A stretch of DNA of 25,931 bases from a virus: positions 1 to 25,931 of the IMG/VR virus record IMGVR_UViG_3300047476_000173. One strand, 5' to 3'. Under the pieces are notes generated by a model. It saw only the letters and a program-made list of their open reading frames with translations, did not search any database and was not told the DNA's origin. Every line of letters starts with the position of its first letter. The first letter of the stretch is position 1. The position numbers and the translations under genes were made by a program. Below, piece after piece: positions 19,749 through 25,793 of the stretch.

Positions 19749-19959
19749 ATTGTCTCGAGCGGTGAGCAGTCATAGCAGTTCGGCTAAGGATAAGTCCCCT
19801 GCGGCTAGTTTCTTTCCATAGGGCGTTCATATTCCAAGCGGGACTATCTATAGCTTCTAAAAGAATTTCTCTATCTTCTTTCGATAGTTTGTTTGCCACT
19901 CGAATAACCGGGCATTCGGGTTTGTTATCTGGCGGGGTTAGCCCGCTAAGTAAACTCAT
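19732..19959 (-). CDS. Small putative DNA-binding protein upstream of the phosphoesterase
   Basis: A 75-residue protein with a helical core LSKEDREILLEAIDSPAWNM followed by NALWKETSRRGLILSRTAMT and a basic Cys-containing end HRSRQCACNA. The core resembles a helix-turn-helix in which RRGLILSRTAMTAHRSR would be the recognition part. Similar short ORFs stand directly before metallophosphoesterase genes in actinophages, to my recollection. It overlaps that gene by 8-17 bases depending on the chosen start, so the two are translated together and probably work together. DNA binding is inferred from pattern only. Confidence 0.65.
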   Translation of the reverse strand: MSLLSGLTPPDNKPECPVIRVANKLSKEDREILLEAIDSPAWNMNALWKETSRRGLILSRTAMTAHRSRQCACNA

Positions 19960-19963
19960 AGTT

Positions 19964-20167
19964 TCAGTCTATCGTTAGGTTATTAGAGAAGTCGTCTAGC
20001 AACGCGGCGGAAAGATTCACCGCTAACGCTTTAGGTTTGCGTTTCTTCGACTGCTTCCTAAGCCATTCGGCAAGATAGGGGCGGATAGACTCTAGATCGT
20101 CCGACCAGATAAGCCGAGCTTCGAGAAGTAGAGCGGCTTCTAGAACTAACTGTTGGCGGCGGTTCAC
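19964..20167 (-). CDS. Hypothetical helical protein (67 residues)
   Basis: A short protein with an N-terminal helix (RRQQLVLEAALLLEARLIWS), a second helix with a very basic end (RPYLAEWLRKQSKKRKPKAL) and a C-terminal helix (VNLSAALLDDFSNN). It starts with GTG at 20167, which overlaps the TGA of the gene before it (GTGA). It ends 4 bases before the next gene's start. The basic KQSKKRKPK patch could bind nucleic acid. No family recognised. Confidence 0.6.
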   Translation of the reverse strand: MNRRQQLVLEAALLLEARLIWSDDLESIRPYLAEWLRKQSKKRKPKALAVNLSAALLDDFSNNLTID

Positions 20168-20412
20168 TTCTTCTTCTCTTTCTCGATAATTGCTTGAGCG
20201 TTCTTATGCGCCCTAATCGCTTTCGGGTCTCGAGCGCCTTCGAAATAGCGCCCAGCGTGAAACATTATGTTATCTCGCACCCTGTTATCGACTTTCGCCT
20301 GTTGCGGCGCTGGGTCGGCTTTACGGGCGACCGGGTGAAGCCAAGTCTGATCGTGGCGCTCGGCTTCTAAACGTTTCCAGAATAGTTCTACTTCTTCAGC
20401 AGTTTTAGGCAT
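20164..20412 (-). CDS. Hypothetical protein (82 residues)
   Basis: A charged protein beginning MPKTAEEVELFWKRLEAERH, with a central Pro-rich linker (ADPAPQQAKVDNR), an aromatic segment (NIMFHAGRYFEGARDPKAIR) and a Lys-rich end EKEKKK. It joins its neighbours by a 4-base GTGA overlap downstream and an 8-base overlap upstream (20405-20412). It is probably soluble. Nothing indicates a catalytic function. Confidence 0.6.
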   Translation of the reverse strand: MPKTAEEVELFWKRLEAERHDQTWLHPVARKADPAPQQAKVDNRVRDNIMFHAGRYFEGARDPKAIRAHKNAQAIIEKEKKK

Positions 20413-20587
20413 TATCTTCCCCTTTGTCGGCTACTATCGCTAAAGCTAGTTCTAACACTCTTACTAAGTCCATTCGCCCGGCTCTCCAATAACTAGCCCG
20501 CAGGTCGAAAATCTCTTTATAGATTCGTCGGTTCTCGATCAGTCGTCCTTTGCGGCGTTCGAACTCAAGTTCGTTAGTTATCGACAC
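20405..20587 (-). CDS. Hypothetical protein (60 residues), GTG start
   Basis: A highly charged helical protein (ELEFERRKGRLIENRRIYKE followed by IFDLRASYWRAGRMDLVRVL). It starts at GTG 20587 inside the last codons of the upstream gene (overlap 14 bases) and ends in an overlap with the next. Its RRKGRLIENRRIYKEI stretch resembles the G-R-x2-E-x-x-R-I element found in neighbouring small proteins, so it may belong to the same paralogous set. Function unknown. Confidence 0.58.
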   Translation of the reverse strand: MSITNELEFERRKGRLIENRRIYKEIFDLRASYWRAGRMDLVRVLELALAIVADKGEDNA

Positions 20588-20783
20588 TTTTCGACCCCTT
20601 CAGGATAGAGATAATCGCATTTATGTTCGCGGTCTGGGATAGGTTCTTGTCTTGCGCTTGTTTGCGAAGGTGCGTTAGTAGCTCGAGCATTCGTTGGCGC
20701 TCTTCGATACGTCCGTCTACTTTGCCCGAATCGTAGGCGATAAGTTCTTCGTCGGACATTGGTCGATCGTTCGGGTTAGGCAC
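20574..20783 (-). CDS. Hypothetical protein with GR-xx-ER-x-R motif (69 residues)
   Basis: A short protein with an acidic start (NDRPMSDEELIAYDSGKVDG) and then GRIEERQRMLELLTHLRKQ, a helix with the element G-R-x2-E-R-x-R-(M/I)-(L/I)-x-L-L. The same element is in the 131-residue neighbour. A polar C-terminal helix (TANINAIISILKGSKS) follows. It starts with GTG at 20783, in an 8-base overlap with that neighbour. Proteins with this element are common in nests of small phage genes. Its role is unknown. Confidence 0.6.
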   Translation of the reverse strand: MPNPNDRPMSDEELIAYDSGKVDGRIEERQRMLELLTHLRKQAQDKNLSQTANINAIISILKGSKSVDN

Positions 20784-21171
20784 TTGCCGCCCCCTTCAGT
20801 TCGGTAATGGTCTGTCTAATCTCGTAGCACTTCCCGGAGTGATTCGAGCAACGCCCGTCGTCGTCGGCTAGAGCGTCGAAACAAATCTGGCGCTCGAACT
20901 TAGTTAGGACTCTTTCTCGTTCCGCTTTAGCCCCGAAGTAAAGTTCCGCCGAATGAACGTTCTTTGATTCGTCGGCAGTTTCGGAAATAAGCTTCATAAG
21001 TTCGAACAGTTCCTTTTGATAGTTGAATACTGGAGTTCTCTGCCAGTTATCTTTTATCGTTGCGATTAGGGCAATAATCCTGTTCCGCTCTAAAGTCCGT
21101 CCAATTGCTACCGCGTCCATTACCGCAGTCGATAGTTCGTCGCTTTCAAGCTCGATTTTGGTCATTTTCAT
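20776..21171 (-). CDS. Hypothetical protein with two GR-x-ER elements (131 residues)
   Basis: The protein has VAIGRTLERNRIIALIATIK at about residues 22-41 and a second related element GAKAERERVLTKFERQICFD near 80-99. Both fit G-x4-E-R-x-R-(I/V)-(I/L). A Cys-containing segment (ADDDGRCSNHSGKCYEIRQ) near the end could hold a metal ion with C-x5-C and H. ATG 21171 or the second ATG at 21165 may be used; the overlap with the 57-residue ORF upstream is 20 to 26 bases. It lies in the densest part of the small-gene nest. Function unknown. Confidence 0.6.
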   Translation of the reverse strand: MKMTKIELESDELSTAVMDAVAIGRTLERNRIIALIATIKDNWQRTPVFNYQKELFELMKLISETADESKNVHSAELYFGAKAERERVLTKFERQICFDALADDDGRCSNHSGKCYEIRQTITELKGAASA

Positions 21172-21319
21172 ACTTTCTAATCAGGTCGGTAATTTGTTTA
21201 GTTGGCTTAGGGATAGCCTTCAGTTCGGTTAGGATTTCCCGCCGCGCTTCAAGCTTTGCGGTCTTACGGCAAATGTCGAGCATTCGTCGCATTTCGTCAT
21301 AGATCGGGGTATCAGTCAA
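21146..21319 (-). CDS. Small ORF with TTG start (57 residues)
   Basis: It starts at TTG 21319 with GGTGGG five bases upstream, overlapping the previous stop by 8 bases (TTGACTGA). It ends at TGA 21148-21146, inside the next gene by 26 bases. The product is helical (PIYDEMRRMLDICRKTAKLE, then ARREILTELKAIPKP) and again contains an E-x-RR-E-I-L-x-E-L element like its neighbours. Without this gene the interval would be an untypical gap. An internal ATG (codon 10 or 13) is a possible alternative start. Confidence 0.58.
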   Translation of the reverse strand: MTDTPIYDEMRRMLDICRKTAKLEARREILTELKAIPKPTKQITDLIRKYENDQNRA

Positions 21320-21497
21320 TTAGCCCACCATAAACCCTTTGTAAGTGGTCGATAACTTCTCGACGGGCGGCGTTAGCAATAGCCAGAACTTCGGGGTGTT
21401 GCTCCGAATAGGCTTCTTCTTTTGCGTCGGCGAACCGGGTCGCTTCGACCAGAATCTCGTTCACTAGGTCGATAGTGTCTTTTAGGCGGTCGCTCAT
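21312..21497 (-). CDS. Hypothetical helical protein (61 residues)
   Basis: The likely start is ATG 21497, which forms an ATGA overlap with the stop of the upstream 107-residue gene. The frame is open further upstream, but there it would only shadow that gene with an Arg-rich, low-complexity peptide. The product (MSDRLKDTIDLVNEILVEAT...) is a two-helix acidic protein with EVLAIANAARREVIDHLQRV at the end. It overlaps the next ORF by 8 bases. No family recognised. Confidence 0.62.
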   Translation of the reverse strand: MSDRLKDTIDLVNEILVEATRFADAKEEAYSEQHPEVLAIANAARREVIDHLQRVYGGLID

Positions 21498-21817
21498 AGG
21501 TTGTTGCTCCAGACCATAGGGCTTCTTTCGCTGGCGAGAGATCGAATCTCGAAGAGTCCGTCTAGGTCGGGTTCGTTCTTCATAATCTTTCGGGCGTAAA
21601 GAGCGGTGAAGTTGTTGTTTAGTTTGTATCCTTCGGAGTCGGTGAGTCCCGCTACGTGCCACTCCCAACGAAGTTTCTCGAAAAGGGTTTTGATTCCTAG
21701 CTTTGCTTTACCTGCGGCTCTCCATTGGCGGGCTAGGCGGACTAACTGCTTATAGACTTCGGGGTTCTGAGTATCGAACTCGATAAACGCTTGTTCGATC
21801 TTGTTGAAAGATTCCAT
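21494..21817 (-). CDS. Conserved phage protein of unknown function (107 residues)
   Basis: The sequence FIEFDTQNPEVYKQLVRLAR...IKTLFEKLRWEWHVAG...YKLNNNFTALYARKIMKNEP is characteristic of a widespread small phage protein: an N-terminal helix with F-x-E-F-D, an L-W-E-W core and an LNNNF-x-ALYAR-x-I segment. I recall it in many actinophage and other siphovirus genomes without assigned function. It may be a small DNA-binding or replication accessory protein. It has an AAAGGAG ribosome site nine bases before ATG 21817. It shares a TAATG junction with the small membrane protein upstream. Confidence 0.75.
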   Translation of the reverse strand: MESFNKIEQAFIEFDTQNPEVYKQLVRLARQWRAAGKAKLGIKTLFEKLRWEWHVAGLTDSEGYKLNNNFTALYARKIMKNEPDLDGLFEIRSLASERSPMVWSNNL

Positions 21818-21978
21818 TATTTTTTGCTCTCCTTTATTCCTTTGATAAGAAAATAGGTAAATACGCTGAAGAAGATTAGGGCAATAAACCAGTTAGATTC
21901 TTTAGCAAGTTCATTGCTAGCCCACTCGACTAGGACAATAGCGGCAACTATGCCGAGAACGATCAGTAGTTCTTTCAC
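21817..21978 (-). CDS. Small two-helix membrane protein (53 residues)
   Basis: The ORF starts at GTG 21978 (GTGA overlap with the upstream stop) and ends at TAA 21819-21817 (TAATG with the next gene). Its product has one hydrophobic helix at about residues 4-18 (LLIVLGIVAAIVLVE), a short polar loop (WASNELAKESN), a second helix at about 30-45 (WFIALIFFSVFTYFLI) and a basic KGIKESKK end. Both junctions fit tight translational coupling. Membrane proteins in early phage gene nests can act in exclusion or lysis control, but there is no direct evidence here. Confidence 0.72.
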   Translation of the reverse strand: MKELLIVLGIVAAIVLVEWASNELAKESNWFIALIFFSVFTYFLIKGIKESKK

Positions 21979-22220
21979 GCTTCACACCCTTCTTCACCGC
22001 AGTTTGAGTCGCACGAGCATTCTTCGTCGCCGTCGCTGTAAAGCTCGACGTTCTGAAGAAGAGATAAGAACTCGAGAATCTTCGGTAGTTCCGGGTTCGT
22101 GTCGAAGAAGCGACCGATTCGGTTAGCGGCGAAAGCGATTCCGTCTTGGAATGCTTCGTTTTGTGCTTGTTTGAGTCCGCTGAAAGTCAGCGTTACTTCG
22201 TCGTCTGCTTTGTAAGGCAT
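21975..22220 (-). CDS. Hypothetical protein with Cys-rich tail (81 residues)
   Basis: The N-terminal part is mixed (DEVTLTFSGLKQAQNEAFQD, then GIAFAANRIGRFFD) and the C-terminus is acidic with four Cys in ECSCDSNCGEEGC. This C-x-C-x3-C-x4-C spacing could bind a metal ion or form disulfides. It does not fit a known zinc ribbon. It overlaps the helical gene upstream by 1 base (TAATG) and the membrane protein downstream by 4. No family recognised. Confidence 0.62.
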   Translation of the reverse strand: MPYKADDEVTLTFSGLKQAQNEAFQDGIAFAANRIGRFFDTNPELPKILEFLSLLQNVELYSDGDEECSCDSNCGEEGCEA

Positions 22221-22567
22221 TATGCGTCTACCCTTTCGATAAGTCCGCGACTAATGGCTTCGATCTCGGCTTGCTCCCAAAGAGTAAGAATCGACTCCAT
22301 TCTTGGCTTGTCGAACTTGTCTAACGCTTCGGTGAATAGTTTGTCGTAGCGGTCGAGTGCTTCTTCGAGTTCGCTATTCGATAGTTCGTCGAAAACCATT
22401 CCTGCTTTGCGACGCTCTTTCAAAATAGCTTCGATTTCTTCGATCGACTCTTGAGCTTTGAGTCCTACGATTAGGTCTTTTGCCCGGTGAGCGTCGGCGT
22501 AGGCTTCTTCGAAAGCGTGAAGAAGAGCTTTTAGGTTTGTCGTAGATTCGTCTTTGAAGTTAGTCAT
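22220..22567 (-). CDS. Hypothetical helical acidic protein (115 residues)
   Basis: The product is almost fully helical and rich in E, A and L, for example TTNLKALLHAFEEAYADAHR, then ESIEEIEAILKERRKAGMVF and ELEEALDRYDKLFTEALDKF. Heptad-like spacing suggests a coiled coil or helical bundle. It connects to both neighbours by TAATG junctions at 22567 and 22220. Such proteins can be inhibitors or scaffolds, but no function can be assigned. Confidence 0.65.
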   Translation of the reverse strand: MTNFKDESTTNLKALLHAFEEAYADAHRAKDLIVGLKAQESIEEIEAILKERRKAGMVFDELSNSELEEALDRYDKLFTEALDKFDKPRMESILTLWEQAEIEAISRGLIERVDA

Positions 22568-22779
22568 TATGCGATCACCGAGTCTAGAAGTTGAACTGCG
22601 GCTAGGTGCTGACCCTTTAGTGTTGTATACGTCGCACGAAGATTCATTGACTTTTTATCCCAGTAAGTTTTGCCGTCTGCTCCGACAGTTTTCTCAGCCT
22701 GTAGTTTGTCCCAAGCTTCATTCTTTGCGATCTCTAGAGCTTCTACTGCGGCGGTTAGAGTTGCGATTACTTCGGTCAT
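22567..22779 (-). CDS. Hypothetical helical protein (70 residues), first of its operon
   Basis: A short protein made of a helix (TEVIATLTAAVEALEIAKNE), a hairpin (VGADGKTYWDKKSMNLRA) and a second helix ending LAAVQLLDSVIA. It starts at ATG 22779 with AGGGAG eight bases upstream and is preceded by a 121-base gap with a small hairpin. It is therefore likely the first gene of the small-gene operon. Its stop is joined to the next start (TAATG). The fold may be a helical hairpin. No family recognised. Confidence 0.65.
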   Translation of the reverse strand: MTEVIATLTAAVEALEIAKNEAWDKLQAEKTVGADGKTYWDKKSMNLRATYTTLKGQHLAAVQLLDSVIA

Positions 22780-22900
22780 TTCTTTTACTCCCTAGTTTCT
22801 GTAGCCCTTGTTGGCTACCCCTAGAGAGTATCAAAGTTTCGACTAAAAAGGCAGTATTTCAAGCAAGTTTTTTAGGTTGTTATCATTCCGTTACAAAGCC
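22780..22900 (-). promoter_or_regulatory. Leader region of the small-gene operon with a hairpin
   Basis: The gap between the RusA-like gene and the small-gene nest is AT-richer than its neighbours. It has an A6 tract (CCTAAAAAACTTG), and at 22801-22818 an inverted repeat GTAGCC-6-GGCTAC just upstream of the ribosome site AGGGAG. A promoter is expected here, but no convincing -35/-10 pair was found. The hairpin may be an operator or an mRNA element. Confidence 0.4.
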
Positions 22901-23335
22901 CTAAACCCTTGATAAATAGACCCTAGCGCCCGCTATCGGGTAGGTTTCAGGGGTCGAACCCGTCCAAAGCTTGCGGGCTTCGATCTCAACGATAAGGGAA
23001 TCGTCCACCAAAACCCCTGCTTGAGTAAGAGAATCCCCGACCGCACGAACCAAATGGTCTAGATCAGGTTTCCCGCCCGGATAGTCCGCATACTTCGACT
23101 TAGCAGGACGCTCGATAAAGAAATCAACTTCGAGCTTTACGGGTTCGCTAAAAGGAGTAACGTCCTGCGACTCATTCAAAGCAATAGCCGCCGCCAACAT
23201 AACCGCCGATCGCCACTCAGGAAGATACTTCGACGATTCGACCATAACCGCCCTACCGCCACGAACATAAGCAGTCTTGCTACCCTGCGGCGCGGGTCGC
23301 CCTTCGACAAAACAATAAAACTCTTTACGGGACAC
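22901..23335 (-). CDS. RusA-like Holliday junction resolvase
   Basis: This 144-residue protein has the RusA layout: an N-terminal strand pair (FVEGRPAPQGSKTAYV), then KPDLDHLVRAVGDSLTQAGV with D91 and D93, and a third acidic pair D111-D112 in VLVDDSLI, followed by a strand IVEIEARKLW. In E. coli RusA a Lys four residues after the second Asp is important; here it is R97. RusA cuts Holliday junctions symmetrically as a dimer. The gene starts with GTG in a TAGTG overlap with the SSB-like gene, so recombination and ssDNA protection are coupled. Length fits the family. Confidence 0.85.
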   Translation of the reverse strand: MSRKEFYCFVEGRPAPQGSKTAYVRGGRAVMVESSKYLPEWRSAVMLAAAIALNESQDVTPFSEPVKLEVDFFIERPAKSKYADYPGGKPDLDHLVRAVGDSLTQAGVLVDDSLIVEIEARKLWTGSTPETYPIAGARVYLSRV

Positions 23336-23697
23336 TAGAACGGCAAAGCGTCGTCGTCTACCGAAGTCCAGTCCGAAGGAACACTAGCCTTAGCACCCGC
23401 CGCGACAGGTTCGAAAGTTGTTCCGTTTATCGAAACCTTTACCGACTGACCGGGCTTACCTTCACGATCGAGCTTGACCGAGCCGTCCGGGTTCTTCCAC
23501 TGCTCAATAACCGCAGAGTGAATCCCAGTAAAAATACCTTCGACTCCCAAATCGAAAGTTACAGGCTTCTCGAACCAAGCCGTGTAATTTCTTTGAGCAG
23601 TCTCACCATTCTTAGTAGTGAAATTCTCAGTAACGACAACAGCCTTGCCGTCCCAAAAAATCTTCGTAGCAAAACCTTTTACGCTGATAGTCGCCAT
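23335..23697 (-). CDS. ssb: Single-stranded DNA-binding protein (SSB-like)
   Basis: The 120-residue product has an N-terminal strand-rich domain (ISVKGFATKIFWDGKAVVVT, FTTKNGETAQRNYTAWFEKP) consistent with an OB fold. After a flexible linker (PVAAGAKASVPSDWTS) it ends in VDDDALPF. The acidic end closing with D-D-D-x-(L/P)-F matches the conserved SSB tip that recruits replication and repair proteins in bacteria. The strand pattern is divergent from E. coli SSB, so the call rests largely on the tip and on the place beside a RusA-like gene. One-base overlap with the resolvase downstream. Confidence 0.75.
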   Translation of the reverse strand: MATISVKGFATKIFWDGKAVVVTENFTTKNGETAQRNYTAWFEKPVTFDLGVEGIFTGIHSAVIEQWKNPDGSVKLDREGKPGQSVKVSINGTTFEPVAAGAKASVPSDWTSVDDDALPF

Positions 23698-23735
23698 TTA
23701 GCAACCCCTTTCAATAGATACTTCGAGCCTAGCAC

Positions 23736-24002
23736 TCACGACCGACAATGTTCAACTTCCACGCAGTCCTTATGTCCACAAATACGCTCACCGGGCATAA
23801 ACAACTCGCCGGCCACAAGCGGATTATCGTCCCGATCGAACTCCCCACCCCAAGGCTTACAAGGCTTACCGAAACCATAACTAATAGTCTTAGCGGGACG
23901 CATACGGCAACTAAAACACAACCCGTCTTTACGCTCGCGCTTATCCAACGGAACAAAGCTCACCTGCCCGCACCTGACGCAAACTATCTTCTTATCGTCC
24001 AC
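23736..24002 (-). CDS. Zinc-finger-like protein (88 residues), GTG start
   Basis: The protein contains CVRC (C8, C11) with CFSC (C29, C32), a classical four-Cys zinc site, then GKPCKPWGGEFDRDDNPLVA and a second Cys/His cluster CGHKDCVEVEHC near the end. The patterns KPWGGEFD and R-x-CGHKDC-V recur in short phage zinc proteins near replication genes, as I recall them. It starts at GTG 24002, the first gene after the 428-base gap, and ends 38 bases before the SSB-like gene. A role in early regulation or nucleic-acid binding is likely but not proven. Confidence 0.7.
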   Translation of the reverse strand: MDDKKIVCVRCGQVSFVPLDKRERKDGLCFSCRMRPAKTISYGFGKPCKPWGGEFDRDDNPLVAGELFMPGERICGHKDCVEVEHCRS

Positions 24003-24430
24003 CCTAAAACCTTAGCAGTTCCTAATAAACGCTTTGGGTTCTCGAAGGGAGAGAGAAGGGCTTAGTCAAGCTCCAACTCTCTAACGCCAAGGGACTCTTG
24101 GGTTTCGGTCGGGGTCGAGTCTTGCGATATCGACTATCTACGCCGTACGTAATAACAGACTTCTTCGGCTACTGGGTAGATACGATTCAGTAGCGCCGCT
24201 ATTACTCTGCCGATCTCTCTTCGGCTTTTGCCCGGTCTAAAGCTACATTTCTACGCCGAGCGTGCTAAACAGTCTGGCTCTAACCCACTGAGACCGCGAC
24301 TATGAATCGACGGGAAATTGACTTTAGTTCGGTTTAACGAGTTGGCACTCTCCGAACACTTGACCGAAGCCAAGATTTGACCCGAATAGTTCGGGTTTGT
24401 TGCTATTCAGTTATAGGAGTCTTTCTCTTT
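24003..24430. other. 428-base non-coding region with several inverted repeats
   Basis: Neither strand contains a convincing gene or tRNA here. Visible structures are ACCCGAA-TAG-TTCGGGT (24380-24396, perfect 7-bp arms), GTTCGG/CCGAAC (24327-24332 and 24352-24357), a GCCGA/TCGGC hairpin followed by TTTT near 24209-24228, and two similar stretches beginning TCTACGCCG (24137 and 24250). It separates the methyltransferase genes from the Cys-rich gene and probably holds a leftward promoter. An origin or a small RNA are possible. Confidence 0.5.
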
Positions 24431-25441
24431 CTATTTGAAGTTATCGTCGTCGATCAGGAAACGTAGGGCGAGTTCCGCTTGTTGTGGGACAACCCCGTTT
24501 CCGCACATTTTGAGTTCGTCGGCTCGGCTTAGATTATGCCCCGTTATGTGTCCTTCTGGCAAACCCATTAGCCATTCGGTAAATAGCGAACTGAGTCTGT
24601 GCGATCCGTCTTTGCCGTCGGGCTTGGTCGGTGCGGGGGCTTTGCGCCCGATTATCTTCTCCCAGCGTTCTATCGCCGCCGAGAACTTGCCCCAGTTAGT
24701 TTCGCCTAAAAGGACTTCAGCTTCGATTCGGCTCTTCGGGTTGCCTTCTGCTACTTCTTTAGCGGTAGCCCCTTTAGCCATAGATACCCGCGTCGTAGGC
24801 ATAAGCGTAAGTTGTTCTTGTATCGAGTCGGGAACTTTTAGCCCGTTGTTGAAAGCAAGCTCGGCGACCTGATCCTGAGTCTTTACAGTCGTCCCACGCT
24901 CTAACGCCGCCGATTCGCTGACCGCACCTGCGGTTGCGTTCGTAGTAGTAGGCGTTCTGAATAAAACTCGATCGTCGCCGTTCACTAGACCTTTTACGAT
25001 AGTCCCAACCTGCGGAGAAGAACGTCGAAGCCCGGACTCGTAACCTTCAGCAATTGCGTCCCTAGCCTTGAGCGTCGGAAACAACTCCATTCGAACCGCA
25101 ACACCAAGAGAGATACCCGGTATACCCCGATACTCCCCCGAATACCCCTTATCCCGTCGATCGAGATAGTCGTCTATTTCTTCGTCGTGATTACGAACGT
25201 GGGCGACTGTAGGAGTCGGTAGGACTACTTGCCCCCCCCCTAGCGGGGTAGGCGATAACAAAGACTCGTTCTCGTTGGTGAGCCGCCCCTGCGTCTGAAG
25301 CTCGAACAGTTGTCCACCGACAGTCATACCCGATTTCGGAAAGACTGCCTGAAACAACTCCGAGTGCTCGGAGAACAGGCTCTCCTTCTTGGTAATCCAA
25401 ACCCGAAGATTCGAGTTCCAACTCGCTAGCGGCTTTAGCAC
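24431..25441 (-). CDS. Cytosine-C5 methyltransferase, C-terminal module (separate or frameshifted frame)
   Basis: This 336-residue frame ends with RADELKMCGNGVVPQQAELA, which is motif X of C5 methyltransferases, preceded by SSLFTEWLMGLPEGHITGH and a helix ERWEKIIGRKAPAPTKP, all typical of the C-terminal part. Its first 70 residues (SLFSEHSELFQAVFPKSGMT, then GGQLFELQTQ) look like the SGMT-type module that precedes LPTP segments in phage methyltransferases. Those residues overlap motifs VI-VIII of the N-terminal ORF in another frame. A GTG start at 25441 has AAGGGG eight bases upstream. Either a second subunit is translated from there, or the two frames are joined through the G9 run at 25232-25240. 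Confidence 0.75.
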   Translation of the reverse strand: MLKPLASWNSNLRVWITKKESLFSEHSELFQAVFPKSGMTVGGQLFELQTQGRLTNENESLLSPTPLGGGQVVLPTPTVAHVRNHDEEIDDYLDRRDKGYSGEYRGIPGISLGVAVRMELFPTLKARDAIAEGYESGLRRSSPQVGTIVKGLVNGDDRVLFRTPTTTNATAGAVSESAALERGTTVKTQDQVAELAFNNGLKVPDSIQEQLTLMPTTRVSMAKGATAKEVAEGNPKSRIEAEVLLGETNWGKFSAAIERWEKIIGRKAPAPTKPDGKDGSHRLSSLFTEWLMGLPEGHITGHNLSRADELKMCGNGVVPQQAELALRFLIDDDNFK

Positions 25442-25793
25442 TTAGTAATCCCCTTACATTTTCGATAACAACAATTTTCGGTTTTAGTTCAGTAATTGCT
25501 CTCAAGAACTCGAACCATAAGTTAGATCGAGTTCCTTCGGTTAGACCTTTTCGAAGCCCTGCGACCGATACGTCTTGGCAGGGAAACCCGCCCGTAAGAA
25601 TCTCGACGGGTTCTATAGCGGTAAAGTCCACTTTACTAACGTCGTGGTAGTTCGGGACTCCGGGATAGTTTGCGGCTAGGACTGCGGACGGGGCTTTCTC
25701 CCATTCACAATGCCAAGCGACTTCTGCGTCGAAGATTTTGGCTACGGCTATGTCGAGTCCGCCGTAACCGCTAAATAGGCTACCTATCTTCAT
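25191..25793 (-). CDS. Cytosine-C5 DNA methyltransferase, catalytic module
   Basis: The 200 residues from ATG 25793 contain motif I (FSGYGGLD, AdoMet binding), motif IV with catalytic C72 (GGFPCQDVS), motif VI (E111-N-V) and motif VIII (AAHQRERVFVIAYP, about 171-183). The frame then runs through a G9 tract and stops at 25191 after a short unconserved tail (ASSPTDSYSRPRS). Motifs IX and X are only in the other frame. ATG 25793 is preferred over an upstream TTG because the protein starts exactly at the conserved MKIGSLFSG. It methylates cytosine if completed by the second frame; the recognition sequence cannot be inferred. Confidence 0.88.
   Translation of the reverse strand: MKIGSLFSGYGGLDIAVAKIFDAEVAWHCEWEKAPSAVLAANYPGVPNYHDVSKVDFTAIEPVEILTGGFPCQDVSVAGLRKGLTEGTRSNLWFEFLRAITELKPKIVVIENVRGLLSAKAASELELESSGLDYQEGEPVLRALGVVSGSLSEIGYDCRWTTVRASDAGAAHQRERVFVIAYPARGGASSPTDSYSRPRS
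25232..25240 (-). repeat. Run of nine G at the methyltransferase frame change
   Basis: On the - strand the run follows CGCTA and lies 40 codons after motif VI begins to be dual-coded. Eight G instead of nine would fuse both methyltransferase frames into one 453-codon gene (24431-25793). Such runs slip during replication and are also error-prone in sequencing and assembly. Confidence 0.9.

Noticed and set aside
21498-21668. Arg-rich N-terminal extension of the 61-residue gene
   Set aside because: It only shadows the conserved 107-residue gene and begins with low-complexity basic sequence; ATG 21497 forms a normal ATGA junction.
24230-24305. Possible tRNA on the - strand, because of a CTCAGTGGGTTAGAGC string that looks like a D-arm
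   Set aside because: No matching acceptor stem, no anticodon stem and no TTC-x-A T-loop at the right distance were found.
24435-24872. 145-residue + strand frame opposite the methyltransferase C-terminal module
   Set aside because: The opposite frame contains conserved motif X and is the better coding frame; the + strand product is Ser-rich without recognisable pattern.
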